From assembly GCF_900113035.1 (NCBI RefSeq), contig NZ_FONX01000009.1, forward strand, positions 1-64,000: DNA of 64,000 nt, in the 5' to 3' direction. Shown here piece by piece: positions 30,874 to 40,729 of this stretch. Numbering within the stretch: the stretch's first letter is position 1; each line of letters opens with the position of its first letter. Source of the DNA: Paracidovorax wautersii. GTDB taxonomy: Bacteria > Pseudomonadota > Gammaproteobacteria > Burkholderiales > Burkholderiaceae_C. The notes under the pieces were generated by a model. That model did no database searches. It had not been told where the DNA came from and was given only the letters and a program-made list of their open reading frames with translations. Made by a program: the position numbers and the translations under genes.

Positions 30874-31605
30874 TTATAGCGAGGGGGTGCCCGCCCCCTC
30901 CGGCGGCGCATCCACGACGAGGCGATAGCCTACGCCGGTCTCGGTCAGCAGGTGCTGCGGCTGTGCCGGGTCGGCCTCCAGCTTGCGGCGAAGATGTCCC
31001 ATGTGGATGCGCAGGTAGTGGCTGCGATCGACGTGGCCGGGGCCCCAGACCTCGGTGAGCAGCTGGCGCTGCGTCATCACCCGGCCGGCGTTGGCGGCCA
31101 GCACGGTCAGCATGCGGTATTCGATGGGCGTGAGGTGCACGGGCTGGCCGGCGCGCAGCACGGTGCGGGCGGCGCGGTCGATCTCCACCTCGCCGAAGGC
31201 GAAGCGCGGCTGGGCGTCGGCCTGGCCTTCGGCCTGCCGCAGGCGGCGCAGGTTGGCGCGCACCCGGGCCAGCAGCTCGCCGGTGCCGAAGGGCTTGGTC
31301 AGGTAGTCGTCGGCGCCGGCATCCAGCGCGGCGATCTTGTCGGCCTCGTCGGCGCGGGCCGACAGCACGATGATGGTGGCGGGCGACCAGGAGCGCGCGT
31401 CGCGCAGCAGGTCCAGCCCGTCGCCGTCGGGCAGGCCCAGGTCCAGCACCACCAGGTCGGGCTTGCGCGTGGCGACGGCGGCCAGCCCCGCCTGGACGGT
31501 GCCGGCCTCGTGCACCAGCCAGCCTTCGCCTTCCAGCGCGGCACGCACGAAGCGGCGGATCTGGGGCTCGTCCTCGATGACGATCACGGTACGGGGAGAT
31601 TGCAT
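30874..31605 (-). CDS. kdpE: KdpE response regulator
   Basis: This 243-residue OmpR/PhoB-type regulator activates kdp when phosphorylated by KdpD. The receiver domain has the acidic pair IEDE near residue 10, the phospho-acceptor Asp in VVLDLGLPDGDG near 53 and Lys in LTKPFG near 102. The winged-helix domain covers about 130-230 (HLTPIEYRML, HVDRSHYLRIHMGHLRRKLE, TETGVGYR), which is the KdpE-type ending. It lies 32 bases after kdpD on the same strand. ATG 31605 is the first Met of the receiver domain. Confidence 0.96.
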   Translation of the reverse strand: MQSPRTVIVIEDEPQIRRFVRAALEGEGWLVHEAGTVQAGLAAVATRKPDLVVLDLGLPDGDGLDLLRDARSWSPATIIVLSARADEADKIAALDAGADDYLTKPFGTGELLARVRANLRRLRQAEGQADAQPRFAFGEVEIDRAARTVLRAGQPVHLTPIEYRMLTVLAANAGRVMTQRQLLTEVWGPGHVDRSHYLRIHMGHLRRKLEADPAQPQHLLTETGVGYRLVVDAPPEGAGTPSL

Positions 31606-31637
31606 GGGGCTATTGTCGGGTGATCGTGAACACGTTC

Positions 31638-34352
31638 TCAGGCGTCCGCGGGCATGTCGGGCGGCTCGCGGCGCGGCAGCGTCAGGTGGAACTGCGCGCC
31701 GCCGCCCTGGGCCGCGTCGGCGGTGATCTCGCCGCCGTGCGCCCGGGCGATGGCCTTGCAGATCGCCAGGCCCAGGCCGACGCCGGGGATGGCCGATTCG
31801 GCATGGCCGCGCGTGAACTTGTCGAAAGGCGTGCGCTCGGGGCCGCTGAGCGAGGGCGGCAGGCCCGGGCCGTGGTCGCTCACCACCAGGTGCAGCTGGG
31901 TGGCGTCGGTCCAGGCGCGCAGCTCGATCGGCGGGGCGCCGTACTTGGCGGCGTTCTCCAGCAGGTTGACCAGCACGCGCTCGATGAGCACGGCGTCGAA
32001 CTCGACCAGCGGCAGGTCGGCCGGCAGCTGCGTGTGCACGGCCAGGCCGCCCAGCGCCGCCTGGCTGGCGCGGATGGACGAGCCCACCACTTCCTCCACC
32101 GATTGCCAGTCGCGCCGCAGCTCGGGCGCGCCGCCGGGTAGGCCGCCGTCCAGCCGTGCCATGTCGAGCAGGTTGGTGACCAGCGCATGCAGTGCACCGG
32201 CCTGCGCGACGATGGCCTGCGCCGTCTCGGCATGCCGTTCGGCGGGCTGCCCGGGCAGCGATTCGGCCAGGCCCCGCAGGGCGGTGAGCGGGGTGCGGAT
32301 GTCGTGCGAGAGCGCGCCCAGCAGGGTGTTGCGCAGGCGTTCGGATTCCATCTCGACCACGGCCTGCTGTGCGATCTCCACGTAGTGCACGCGCTCCAGC
32401 GCGATGGCGATCTGGCGGCACAGCGTGTCCAGCTGCTGGGCGTGCTCGGGCACGGCGAGCATGCCCGGCTCGGGCAGGGTGAGCGCCGCCACGCCGCGCA
32501 CGCGCATGGGCGCGGCCAGCGGCACGTAGCGCCAGGGCTGGGCCGACAGGGTGGCCGTGCCCAGGCCGGCGGGTTCGGCGTGGGCGAAGGCCCATTCGGC
32601 CACGCTCACATCCCAGCCCGGGGGCGCGGGCTGGGGCTGGTTCAGTCGGTCGTTGGCATCGGTGCGCATCACCCGCGCCTGGCCGCCGAAGTAGGCGCTG
32701 ATGGCCTGCTCGCCCAGCTGCACCACCTGCTGGCTCTCCAGAGCGCCCGAGAGTTCGCGGGTCAGGTCGAACAGGGACTGCGTGCGGCGCTCGCGCTCGG
32801 CGGCCACGGCGGCGGACGAGCGCAGCCCGGCCGTGAGCTGGCCGATCAGCAGCCCCACGGCCAGCATCACGGCGAAGGTGACGAGGTACTGCGCGTCGCT
32901 CACCGCGAAGGAGCTGCGCGGCGGCACGAAGAAATAGTCGAAGGCCATCACGTTGAGCAGCGCGGCCAGCGCCGCGGGCGCACGGCCCCAGCGCAGCGCC
33001 ACGCCCACCACGCCCAGCAGGAACAGCATGACGATGTTGACCAGGTCCAGCGTGTCGTCGAGCGGCTGCGTGGCCATGGTGAGCGCCATGCTGACCAGGG
33101 TGGCCCAGAGAAAGCCTGCGGCTTCGGGCCGCCGCCGGGCCGCGGCGGCGGACGCGATGGCCGCCGCAGTGCGCGGCAGGGCGCGGTTCTGGGGGGCGGG
33201 GGCGACCTGCACGATGTCCACCCACGGCACCCGCCGGGCCAGCTGCGCCTGCAGGCGGGCGCCGGCCCAGCGCCGCCGCCAGGCCGGCGCGCCGCTGCTG
33301 CCGCGCCCCAGCACCAGGGTGGCGCAGTTGAGCCGGCCGGCCTGTTCGGCCAGCCCGTCGGCCACGCTGGGCGCGGTATGCACGGCGGTTTCCGCGCCCA
33401 TGCCCTGGGCTAGCTGCAGCGTGGCCAGGGCCTGTTCGCGCTGGGCGGCGGGCAGGCGGCGCTGCGGCGTTTCCACATGGATGGCATGCCAGCGCACGTT
33501 GAGCTGGCCGGCCAGCCGGGCGGCGGTGCGCACCGTCTGCGCGGCGGCGGGCTGGCCGCCCACGGCCACCAGCAGCGCGCCCGAGGTGTTCCAGGCCTGC
33601 GCCGTGCCGCTGCTGCCCGAATGCTCCACCCGCCAGTCGCGCATGTCGTCTTCCACATGCTCGGCGGTGCGGCGCAGGGCGATCTCGCGCAGCGCGATCA
33701 GGTTGCCGGTGCGAAAGAAGTTGCGTGCCGCCTGCTGGGCCTGGGCGGGCAGATAGACCTTGCCGGCTTTCAGACGGGCCTGCAGCTCGTTGGGGGTGAC
33801 GTCCACCAGCACCACCTCGGCCGCGTCGTCCAGCACTGCGTCGGGCACGGTCTCGTGCACGCGGATGCCGGTGATGGTGCCCACCGTGCCGTTGAGGCTT
33901 TCCAGGTGCTGCACGTTCAGGGCGGTCCACACGTCGATGCCGGCGGCGAGCAGCTCCTGCACGTCCTGCCAGCGCTTGGCGTGGCGCGAGCCGGGCGCGT
34001 TGGAATGGGCCAGCTCGTCCACCAGCAGCACCTGGGGGCGGGCGGCGAGGGCGCCGTCCAGATCCAGCTCGTGCAAGACGCGCCCCCGGTAGGGCACGGC
34101 GCGCAGCGGCAGCACGGGCAGGCCATCGAGCAGCGCGGCGGTCTCGGCGCGGCCGTGGGTTTCGATCACGCCGATGCGCACGTCGCGGCCGGCCTGGCGC
34201 TCGCGCTGGGCGGCGCTCAGCATGGACCAGGTCTTGCCCACGCCGGCATTGGCGCCGAAGTAGATGCGCAGCCGGCCCGGCCGGTCCTCGTCGGATTCGG
34301 CGCGCAGCTGGGCGATCAGTGCATCGGGGTCGGGGCGTTCCAGTTCGGGCAT
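31638..34352 (-). CDS. kdpD: KdpD sensor histidine kinase
   Basis: This is a full-length K+/osmotic sensor kinase of 904 residues. The N-terminal KdpD domain has Walker A ANAGVGKTW near residue 35 and LVDELAHSNAPGSRH near 110. A Usp-like domain follows (about 250-370). Four membrane segments lie near 415-510. Then come a GAF-like region, the dimerisation box with the phospho-His in LSHDIRTPL near 681, and the ATPase N box (LLENAAKYG), G1 (SDHGPGLPP) and G2 (GVGLGLAI). It phosphorylates KdpE, encoded next. A 170-base gap with a long GC hairpin separates it from kdpC. Confidence 0.97.
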   Translation of the reverse strand: MPELERPDPDALIAQLRAESDEDRPGRLRIYFGANAGVGKTWSMLSAAQRERQAGRDVRIGVIETHGRAETAALLDGLPVLPLRAVPYRGRVLHELDLDGALAARPQVLLVDELAHSNAPGSRHAKRWQDVQELLAAGIDVWTALNVQHLESLNGTVGTITGIRVHETVPDAVLDDAAEVVLVDVTPNELQARLKAGKVYLPAQAQQAARNFFRTGNLIALREIALRRTAEHVEDDMRDWRVEHSGSSGTAQAWNTSGALLVAVGGQPAAAQTVRTAARLAGQLNVRWHAIHVETPQRRLPAAQREQALATLQLAQGMGAETAVHTAPSVADGLAEQAGRLNCATLVLGRGSSGAPAWRRRWAGARLQAQLARRVPWVDIVQVAPAPQNRALPRTAAAIASAAAARRRPEAAGFLWATLVSMALTMATQPLDDTLDLVNIVMLFLLGVVGVALRWGRAPAALAALLNVMAFDYFFVPPRSSFAVSDAQYLVTFAVMLAVGLLIGQLTAGLRSSAAVAAERERRTQSLFDLTRELSGALESQQVVQLGEQAISAYFGGQARVMRTDANDRLNQPQPAPPGWDVSVAEWAFAHAEPAGLGTATLSAQPWRYVPLAAPMRVRGVAALTLPEPGMLAVPEHAQQLDTLCRQIAIALERVHYVEIAQQAVVEMESERLRNTLLGALSHDIRTPLTALRGLAESLPGQPAERHAETAQAIVAQAGALHALVTNLLDMARLDGGLPGGAPELRRDWQSVEEVVGSSIRASQAALGGLAVHTQLPADLPLVEFDAVLIERVLVNLLENAAKYGAPPIELRAWTDATQLHLVVSDHGPGLPPSLSGPERTPFDKFTRGHAESAIPGVGLGLAICKAIARAHGGEITADAAQGGGAQFHLTLPRREPPDMPADA

Positions 34353-34443
34353 GGGGCGTGATGATGGCTCGGAGCCGGGTGACGATAGCTCAAGGGGGCG
34401 CAGCGAGGGGGAAGGCTTAGGCGGGTGGGCCGCAACGCCGCGT

Positions 34444-34492
34444 GCCGCCCGCCCGCTCCGCTGCCCTTCGGGGCGGAGCGCATGCGGGCGGC
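34444..34492. repeat. Long GC-rich hairpin between kdpC and kdpD
   Basis: GCCGCCCG (34444-34451) can pair with CGGGCGGC (34485-34492). Inside it, GCTCCGC (34455-34461) pairs with GCGGAGC (34473-34479), with a CCC/GGG stem and a TTC loop. There is no T-run, so it is more likely an mRNA processing or stability element that lowers kdpDE expression relative to kdpFABC than a simple terminator. Confidence 0.6.
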
Positions 34493-34522
34493 AGCCCCGT
34501 CAGGCGAAGGCGATCAAGGCGC

Positions 34523-35113
34523 TCAAGGCGTACGCGGCGTGCCCAGGGCCAGGTTCAGCGCCAGCACGTTCACGCGCGGCTCGCCCAGCAGGCCCCAGAG
34601 CGGTGCCTCGGTGTTCTTGTCGATCAGGGTCTGCACGGTGGCTTCGGGCAGGCCGCGCAGGCGCGCCACGCGGGCGGCCTGGTAGCGGGCGGCGGCCGGG
34701 CTGATGTGCGGGTCCAGGCCGCTGGCCGAGGCGGTGACCAGATCGACCGGCACGGGCGCGGTGTTGCCCGGGTCGGCTTCGCGCAGGGCCTGCACGCGGG
34801 CCTGCACGGCGTCGGCGAGGGCCGGGTTCAGCGGGCCCAGGTTGGAGCCGCCCGAGGCGGCGCCGTTGTAGGGCATGGGCGCGGTGGCAGAGGGCCGGCT
34901 CCAGAAGTTGCGCGGGTCGGAGAACGGCTGGCCGATGAGCGCGGAGCCCACGGCCTGGCCGCCTTGCTCCAGCAGGCTGCCCTGCGCCTGCCACGGAAAG
35001 AGCGCCTGGGCGGCGCCGGTGACGGCGGCGGGGTAGAGCAGGCCGGTGAGGGCGCTGAGGCAGGCCAGCAGCACCAGGGCCGGGCGCAGGAGGGTGTTGA
35101 ACATCGAGGTCAT
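34523..35113 (-). CDS. kdpC: KdpC, K+-transporting ATPase subunit C
   Basis: This 196-residue subunit of the KdpFABC complex in the inner membrane has one N-terminal membrane segment ([24 protein letters not shown]). A periplasmic domain follows with the family's [44 protein letters not shown] and [13 protein letters not shown] took ATG 35113 (MTSMFN), with AAGGA about 11 bases upstream; ATG 35104 is possible. It starts 16 bases after the kdpB stop. Confidence 0.95.
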   Translation of the reverse strand: MTSMFNTLLRPALVLLACLSALTGLLYPAAVTGAAQALFPWQAQGSLLEQGGQAVGSALIGQPFSDPRNFWSRPSATAPMPYNGAASGGSNLGPLNPALADAVQARVQALREADPGNTAPVPVDLVTASASGLDPHISPAAARYQAARVARLRGLPEATVQTLIDKNTEAPLWGLLGEPRVNVLALNLALGTPRTP

Positions 35114-35129
35114 GATGGTTTGAGTCCTT

Positions 35130-37265
35130 TCAGGCAAGGCCGGCTGCCACCAGCAGCAGGTCGATCAGCTTGATGCCGATGAACGGCACCACGAGGCCGC
35201 CCAGGCCGTAGATGGCCAGGTTGCGGCGCAGCAGCGCGGCGGCGCCCACGGGGCGGTAGCGCACGCCCTTGAGGGCCAGAGGGATCAGGAACACGATCAC
35301 CAGCGCGTTGAAGATCACCGCCGACAGGATGGCCGACGAGGGGCTGGCCAGCCGCATGAGGTTGAGCGCGTCGAGCTGCGGATAGGTCGCGGCGAAGAGC
35401 GCCGGCACGATGGCGAAGTACTTGGCCACGTCGTTGGCGATGGAGAAGGTGGTGAGCGAGCCGCGCGTCATCAGCAGCGCCTTGCCGGTTTCCACCACCT
35501 CCAGCAGCTTGGTGGGGTTGGAGTCCAGGTCCACCATGTTGGCGGCTTCCTTGGCGGCCTGCGTGCCGCTGCCCATGGCGACGGCCACGTCGGCCTGGGC
35601 CAGCGCGGGGGCGTCGTTGGTGCCGTCGCCGGTCATGGCGACGAGGTGGCCTTCGGCCTGGTACTTGCGGATGCGGGCGAGCTTGTCCTCGGGCGTGGCC
35701 TCGGCGAGGAAGTCATCCACGCCGGCCTCGGCGGCGATGGCGGCGGCGGTGAGCCGGTTGTCGCCGGTGATCATCACCGTTTGGATGCCCATGCGGCGCA
35801 GCTCGGCGAAGCGCTCGCGGATGCCGGTCTTGACCACGTCCTTGAGCTCGACGATGCCCAGCACGCGGGCGCCTTCGGCCACGGCCAGCGGCGTGCTGCC
35901 GCGCCGGGCCACGTCGTCGGCTGCGGCGCGCACGGCGGCGGGCACCTGGCCGCCCAGGGCCTCGACATGGCGGCACACGGCCTGCACGGCACCCTTGCGC
36001 ACGGGGGTGGGGGCCCCATCGGCGGACTGCGCGGGCAGGTCGATGCCGCTCATGCGCGTCTGCGCGGTGAAGGGCACGAACACGGCGCCTTCGGGCGCAT
36101 CGGCCCGCACGCCGCCCTGGTGGGCCAGGGTGACGATGCTGCGGCCCTCGGGCGTTTCGTCGGAGAGGGATGCCAGCAGCGCGGCGCGGGCCAGCGCGGC
36201 GCTGTCGCAGCCCGGCGCGGGCACGAAGGCGCTGGCCTGGCGGTTGCCGTGGGTGATGGTGCCGGTCTTGTCCAGCAGCAGCACGTCCACGTCGCCGGCG
36301 GCCTCGACGGCGCGGCCCGAGGTGGCGATCACGTTGGCCTGCATCATGCGGCTCATGCCGGCCACGCCCACGGCCGACAGCAGCCCGCCGATGGTGGTCG
36401 GGATCAGGCAGACCAGCAGCGCGATCAGCGAGGCCAGCGGCACGGCGCCGCCGGCGCCCGCGGCATGCACGCTGAAGAGCGAGAAGGGCAGCAGCGTGGC
36501 GGTGACCACCAGGAAGACGATGGTCAGCGCCACCAGCAGGATGGTGAGCGCGATCTCGTTGGGCGTCTTCTGCCGGCGTGCGGCCTCGACCATGCTGATC
36601 ATGCGGTCGAGGAAGGACTCGCCCGGGTTCACGGCGATGCGCACCACCAGCCAGTCCGACAGCACGCGGGTGCCGCCCGTGACGGCGGAGAAGTCGCCGC
36701 CCGATTCACGCACCACGGGGGCCGATTCGCCGGTGATGGCGCTTTCGTCCACCGAGGCCACGCCGTCCAGCACCTCGCCGTCCAGCGGGATCACGTCGCC
36801 GGTCTCCACCATCACCACGTCGCCGCGGCGCAGGTCGCTGGCCTGCGCGGGCAGCCAGCTGCGGTCTGCCGAGGGCCAGTTGGCGGACTTGAGCTTCTTG
36901 GCCCAGGTGTCCTTGCGCAGGCCCTTGAGCGATGCGGCCTGGGCCTTGCTGCGGCCTTCGGCCAGCGCCTCGGCGAAGTTGGCGAAGAGCACCGTGAACC
37001 ACAGGCCCAGCGCCACGGCCAGGATGAAGTTCGGCGACAGGCCGCTGGCCTGGGCCGCGGCCGGCGCTGCCAGGGCCTGGGCCCAGAGCAGCGTGGTCAT
37101 GATGCTGCCGACGTAGACGACGAACATCACCGGGTTGCGCCACTGCGCCGCGGGGTTCAGCTTGGCGAAGGCGCCGCGCAGGGCCGGGGCCAGCAGCGCC
37201 GAGTCCATCAGCGAGCGCGTGGAGGAAGAGGGCACCGACGGTGCCTGGGAAGAAGGGGTTTGCAT
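35130..37265 (-). CDS. kdpB: KdpB, K+-transporting P-type ATPase subunit B
   Basis: This is the ATP-hydrolysing subunit (711 residues) of the Kdp complex. It shows the actuator motif (ITGESAPV near 182), the phosphorylation site [10 protein letters not shown] near 331, MITGDN near 500 and [24 protein letters not shown] near 542. Membrane segments lie at about 45-105, 235-310 and in the C-terminal 120 residues. The order A-B-C with short gaps is the standard operon order. Confidence 0.98.
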   Translation of the reverse strand: MQTPSSQAPSVPSSSTRSLMDSALLAPALRGAFAKLNPAAQWRNPVMFVVYVGSIMTTLLWAQALAAPAAAQASGLSPNFILAVALGLWFTVLFANFAEALAEGRSKAQAASLKGLRKDTWAKKLKSANWPSADRSWLPAQASDLRRGDVVMVETGDVIPLDGEVLDGVASVDESAITGESAPVVRESGGDFSAVTGGTRVLSDWLVVRIAVNPGESFLDRMISMVEAARRQKTPNEIALTILLVALTIVFLVVTATLLPFSLFSVHAAGAGGAVPLASLIALLVCLIPTTIGGLLSAVGVAGMSRMMQANVIATSGRAVEAAGDVDVLLLDKTGTITHGNRQASAFVPAPGCDSAALARAALLASLSDETPEGRSIVTLAHQGGVRADAPEGAVFVPFTAQTRMSGIDLPAQSADGAPTPVRKGAVQAVCRHVEALGGQVPAAVRAAADDVARRGSTPLAVAEGARVLGIVELKDVVKTGIRERFAELRRMGIQTVMITGDNRLTAAAIAAEAGVDDFLAEATPEDKLARIRKYQAEGHLVAMTGDGTNDAPALAQADVAVAMGSGTQAAKEAANMVDLDSNPTKLLEVVETGKALLMTRGSLTTFSIANDVAKYFAIVPALFAATYPQLDALNLMRLASPSSAILSAVIFNALVIVFLIPLALKGVRYRPVGAAALLRRNLAIYGLGGLVVPFIGIKLIDLLLVAAGLA

Positions 37266-37293
37266 GGTTGTCTTTCCGTGGGGCGGCTGCGGC

Positions 37294-39102
37294 TCAGTGG
37301 GCGGGCCAGAGCATCAGGTGTTCGACCATCGGCCCCAGAGCCAGCGATGGCACGTAGTTCAGCAGGCCCACCAGCAGCACGACGGCCACCAGCAGCGCCA
37401 CGAAGAGCGGGCCGTGCGTGGGCAGGGTGCCGCCGGTGACGGGCAGCCGCTGCTTGGCCGCCAGCGAGCCGGCGATGGCCAGCACCGGCACGATCATCCC
37501 GAAGCGGCCCAGCCACATCGCCAGGCCCAGCAGCGTGTTGTAGAAGGGCGTGTTGGCCGACAGGCCCGCGAAGGCGCTGCCGTTGTTGTTGGCCGCCGAG
37601 GTCAGGGCGTAGAGCACTTCGGAGAAGCCGTGCGGTCCGGGGTTGGCGATGCCGGCGGTGCCCGCACCCACGCTCACGGCCACGGCCGTGCCCAGCAGCA
37701 CCACGATGGGCGTGATCAGGATGGCCAGCGAGACGAGCTTCATCTCGCGCACCTCGATCTTCTTGCCCAGGTATTCCGGCGTGCGGCCGATCATCAGCCC
37801 GGCGATGAACACGGCCAGGATGGCGAACACCAGCATGCCGTAGAGCCCGCTGCCCACGCCGCCGAAGACCACTTCGCCCAGCTGCATCAGCACCATGGGC
37901 ACCAGGCCGCCCAGCGGGGTGAGCGAATCGTGCATGGCCGTGACGGCGCCGCACGAAGCGGCCGTGGTGATGGCGGTGAAGAGGGCGGTGGCGTCGATGC
38001 CGAAGCGCACTTCCTTGCCTTCCATGTTGCCGCCGCTCGACCAGGCGCTCGCCGCCTGGTCCACTCCCAGCTTGCCCAGCAGCGGGTTGCCGGCCTGCTC
38101 GGCCGCCGTGAGGGCGACCACCGCCGCCACGAACAGCACCGTCATGGCCGCCAGCAGCGCCCAGCCCTGGCGCTCGTCGCCCACCAGGCGGCCGAACGTG
38201 AGGCACAGCGCCGCCGGGATCAGGAAGATCGCCAGCATCTGCACGAAGTTGGTCAGCGCCGTGGGGTTCTCGTAGGGGTGGGCCGAGTTGGCGTTGAAGA
38301 AGCCCCCGCCGTTGGTGCCCAGCATCTTGATCGCCTCCTGCGAGGCGACCGGGCCCATCGACAGCGTCTGCTGGTGCGTCTGGGCGCTGTCGGTCACCGG
38401 GGCGCCCTTGGCGTCCAGCACCGGCTGGCCTGCGGTGTCCAGGCGCGGCGCCTGGTAGGTGGTGGTTTCCAGCGTGGTCACCACGGCGTCGGGCTTGAAG
38501 TTCTGGATCACGCCCTGGCCCGCGAACAGCAGGGCGATGGCGAAGGACAGGGGCGCCAGCACCCAGAGGGTGATGCGCGTCACGTCGGCCCAGAAGTTGC
38601 CCACCAGGCCCTGGCTGTCCGCCCGGCGGCCGGCAAAGGCGCGCGTGAGGGCGAAGGCCACGGCGATGCCGGTGGCGGCCGAGAGGAAGTTCTGCACCGT
38701 CAGGCCCAGCATCTGCGTGAGATGGCTCATGGTGGACTCGCCCGCGTAGCCTTGCCAGTTGGTGTTGCTCACGAAGCTCACCGCCGTGTTGAACGCCGAA
38801 TCGGGCGCCACGGCGGGCATGTTCATGGGGTTGAGCGGCAGGCGGTTCTGCAGGCGCTGCAGGCCGTAGAGCAGCAGCGTGCCCGCGCCGTTGAAGGCCA
38901 GCAGGCAGAGCGCGTAGCGCTGCCAGGGCATGCCCGCATCGGGCTGCACGCCGGCCAGGCGGTAGAGGGGGGCTTCGATGCGCTGCAGCAGGCGCGGCAG
39001 GCGGCCGGCGCAGATCGCGGCCAGCGCGCGCGACAGCGGCCAGGCCAGCACCACCAGCGCGGCGAGGAACGAGGCCAGCAGGCCCCAGGCGGAGGCGTCC
39101 AT
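37294..39102 (-). CDS. kdpA: KdpA, K+-binding and -translocating subunit A
   Basis: This channel-like subunit of 602 residues has about ten membrane segments and binds K+ from the periplasm. The four filter-loop regions are visible: [12 protein letters not shown] near 112, [14 protein letters not shown] near 235, [12 protein letters not shown] near 350 and [13 protein letters not shown] near 470. Length fits the family (about 560-600). It starts one base after the kdpF stop. Confidence 0.98.
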   Translation of the reverse strand: MDASAWGLLASFLAALVVLAWPLSRALAAICAGRLPRLLQRIEAPLYRLAGVQPDAGMPWQRYALCLLAFNGAGTLLLYGLQRLQNRLPLNPMNMPAVAPDSAFNTAVSFVSNTNWQGYAGESTMSHLTQMLGLTVQNFLSAATGIAVAFALTRAFAGRRADSQGLVGNFWADVTRITLWVLAPLSFAIALLFAGQGVIQNFKPDAVVTTLETTTYQAPRLDTAGQPVLDAKGAPVTDSAQTHQQTLSMGPVASQEAIKMLGTNGGGFFNANSAHPYENPTALTNFVQMLAIFLIPAALCLTFGRLVGDERQGWALLAAMTVLFVAAVVALTAAEQAGNPLLGKLGVDQAASAWSSGGNMEGKEVRFGIDATALFTAITTAASCGAVTAMHDSLTPLGGLVPMVLMQLGEVVFGGVGSGLYGMLVFAILAVFIAGLMIGRTPEYLGKKIEVREMKLVSLAILITPIVVLLGTAVAVSVGAGTAGIANPGPHGFSEVLYALTSAANNNGSAFAGLSANTPFYNTLLGLAMWLGRFGMIVPVLAIAGSLAAKQRLPVTGGTLPTHGPLFVALLVAVVLLVGLLNYVPSLALGPMVEHLMLWPAH

Positions 39103-39103
39103 C

Positions 39104-39199
39104 TCAGAACTCCTCGGCGCAGATCAGCGCGAAGACCAGATAGGCGAAGAGCAGCACGGCCACCATGCCGGCCAGCCCGTAGAGCACGTCGGTATTCAT
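39104..39199 (-). CDS. kdpF: KdpF, small stabilising subunit
   Basis: This 31-residue single-span membrane peptide ([20 protein letters not shown], then [11 protein letters not shown]) has the KdpF layout: one hydrophobic helix ending in a short acidic tail. In E. coli KdpF stabilises the KdpABC complex. Its ATG overlaps the stop of the small gene before it (ATGA), and its stop is one base from the kdpA ATG. Confidence 0.93.
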   Translation of the reverse strand: MNTDVLYGLAGMVAVLLFAYLVFALICAEEF

Positions 39200-39306
39200 T
39201 GCGCGCCCTCCTTGTTGTGCGGCCATGCGGCGCGGTGCAGCCACAGCGCGGCTTCGGCCGTCGCCACCCACAGCACCGCGATCGCGGCGATCCAGAGCCA
39301 GTCCAT
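39196..39306 (-). CDS. 36-residue membrane ORF coupled to kdpF
   Basis: MDWLWIAAIAVLWVATAEAA followed by [16 protein letters not shown] is a Trp-rich single membrane helix with a short basic/polar tail. ATG 39306 has GGGAGTG about eight bases upstream; the in-frame ATG at 39330 has no ribosome site. The stop overlaps the kdpF ATG by four bases, so translation is coupled. Nothing in the classical KdpFABC complex corresponds to it as far as I know. It could be a further small subunit or a translated leader that sets kdpF expression. Confidence 0.65.
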   Translation of the reverse strand: MDWLWIAAIAVLWVATAEAALWLHRAAWPHNKEGAQ

Positions 39307-39376
39307 CGAATCACTCCCGTTGTCAGACATGGCGGCGATTCTGGAAATTCGGGTGCAAAGACGGTGCAGAGACTGC

Positions 39377-39403
39377 CGGGCGGGGTGTATAGAAAGCGTA
39401 AAG
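39377..39403 (-). promoter_or_regulatory. KdpE-box-like operator of kdp
   Basis: Read on the minus strand this is CTTTACGCTTTCTATACA followed by CCCCGCCCG. From memory, the E. coli kdp operator reads TTTTTATACTTTTTTTACAC then CCCGCCCG; the T-rich part is similar and the ACACCCCGCCCG block is the same. It lies about 70 bases upstream of the 36-residue ORF. Confidence 0.65.
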
Positions 39404-39520
39404 ATCGGCGTTTGCTCTGCTTTTCGTAGCGCATTGCGCAGGTGGCGCAAGGGCTGCGGCCGCAAAAAGGCCTAGGGGCCCGGCGTGCGCCGGGCCGGGC
39501 GCGCCGTCATTCCGCGCAGA

Positions 39521-39534
39521 TGCCTATACAGGTT
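39521..39534. promoter_or_regulatory. Degenerate HutC-type site
   Basis: TGCCTATACAGGTT matches most of the site at 43400-43411 (TGTCTATACAAGTT), including the bases after it, but one half of the palindrome is weak. It lies about 200 bases before the transporter gene. Confidence 0.4.
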
Positions 39535-39640
39535 GGCCCATCTCTTGCGTGTCCGCGGGCAGGCCGCGCCGCGATGCACCCCTTCGGTGCCTCGTGTGCA
39601 GGTGCGGTGGCCGGGTTTTGCGGGGCGCTTGCGCGTTTAC

Positions 39641-39654
39641 CCTGTATAGACAGG
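39641..39654. promoter_or_regulatory. HutC-type operator before the ABC transporter operon
   Basis: CCTGTATAGACAGG is a near-perfect palindrome (CCTGT-ATAG-ACAGG). The same motif occurs twice before hutH, and HutC is encoded in this operon. It lies 65 bases before the start of the binding-protein gene, in a promoter-like position. Confidence 0.75.
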
Positions 39655-39719
39655 AGGGCGCGGCGCGCATCATTCCGGCGCACGGAGTTTCCCCACATTC
39701 ATGAACGAGGAGCAGTCAG

Positions 39720-40688
39720 ATGGACCGAAAGATGGGTTGCAAGGTGGCGTCGCTGGTGGCGGCAGGGGCGTGCCTGCTGGGCGCTGCCACGGCGGCGCAG
39801 GCCGAGGACACGAAGATCGCGCTGGGCATGTCGGGCTGGACGGGCTTCGCGCCGCTGACGCTGGCCGACAAGGCCGGCATCTTCAAGAAGAACGGCCTGG
39901 ACGTGGAGCTGAAGATGATCCCGCAGAAGGACCGCCACCTGGCGCTGGCCTCCAAGGCCATCCAGTGCGCCGCGACCACCGTGGAAACGCACGTGGCCTG
40001 GAACACCAATGGCGTGCCCATCGTGCAGATCTTCCAGATGGACAAGTCCTACGGCGCCGACGGCCTCGCGGTGCGCAATGACATCAAGAGCTTTGCCGAC
40101 CTCAAGGGCAAGACCGTCGCCGTGAGCGCGCCGGGCACGGCGCCGTACTTCGGCCTGGCCTGGATGCTCTCCAAGAACGGCATGAGCCTCAAGGACGTGA
40201 AGACCGTCTCGCTGGAGCCGCAGCCCGCAGCCCAGTCCTTCGTCGCCGGCCAGAACGATGCGGCCATGACCTATGAGCCCTATCTCTCCACCATCCGCGC
40301 CAACCCGCAGGCCGGCAAGATCCTGGCCACGACCATCGACTACCCCATGGTGATGGACACCGTGGGCTGCGCCCCCGACTGGCTCAAGGCCCACCCCAAG
40401 GCCGCCCAGGCGCTCGCGCAGTCGTACTTCGAGGCGCTGGACATGATCAAGGCCGACCCGGCCAAGGCCAACGAGATCATGGGCGCTGCCGTCAAGCAGA
40501 CGGGCGAGGCCTTCGCCAAGTCGTCCGCCTACCTGCGCTGGCAGGACAAGGCCGCCAACCAGAAGTTCTTCGCGGGCGAGCTGCAGCAGTTCATGAAGGA
40601 TGCCGGCGCCATCCTGCTGGAGGCCGGCGTGGTGCGCAAGCAGCCCGAGAACTTCGGCGCCATGTACGACGACAGCTTCATCAAGTGA
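39720..40688 (+). CDS. ABC transporter periplasmic binding protein (NitT/TauT, NMT1/SsuA-like)
   Basis: This 322-residue periplasmic solute-binding protein has a signal peptide cleaved near residue 28 (AAQA-ED). The mature protein has the family's pattern: MSGWTGFAPLTLADKAGIFKKNGLDVEL, ASKAIQCAATTVET, and FADLKGKTVAVSAPGTAPYF. Relatives bind nitrate, taurine, sulfonates or pyrimidine precursors. The HutC-type site upstream and the location beside hut suggest a histidine-pathway compound such as histidine, urocanate or another imidazole, but the ligand cannot be read from the sequence. Confidence 0.9.
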   Translation: MDRKMGCKVASLVAAGACLLGAATAAQAEDTKIALGMSGWTGFAPLTLADKAGIFKKNGLDVELKMIPQKDRHLALASKAIQCAATTVETHVAWNTNGVPIVQIFQMDKSYGADGLAVRNDIKSFADLKGKTVAVSAPGTAPYFGLAWMLSKNGMSLKDVKTVSLEPQPAAQSFVAGQNDAAMTYEPYLSTIRANPQAGKILATTIDYPMVMDTVGCAPDWLKAHPKAAQALAQSYFEALDMIKADPAKANEIMGAAVKQTGEAFAKSSAYLRWQDKAANQKFFAGELQQFMKDAGAILLEAGVVRKQPENFGAMYDDSFIK

Positions 40689-40729
40689 GCTGAGATGGAT
40701 TGCCGAGCCCTGCCGTGGAGACCCGCCCG

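Larger units (their letters stand above)
39331..39719. promoter_or_regulatory. Divergent region between kdp and the hut-linked transporter
   Basis: These 389 bases hold no gene I can support. The left part carries a KdpE-box-like sequence for kdp; the right part carries two copies of the HutC-type palindrome for the transporter. GAGGAG lies about ten bases before the ATG at 39720. Confidence 0.6.
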
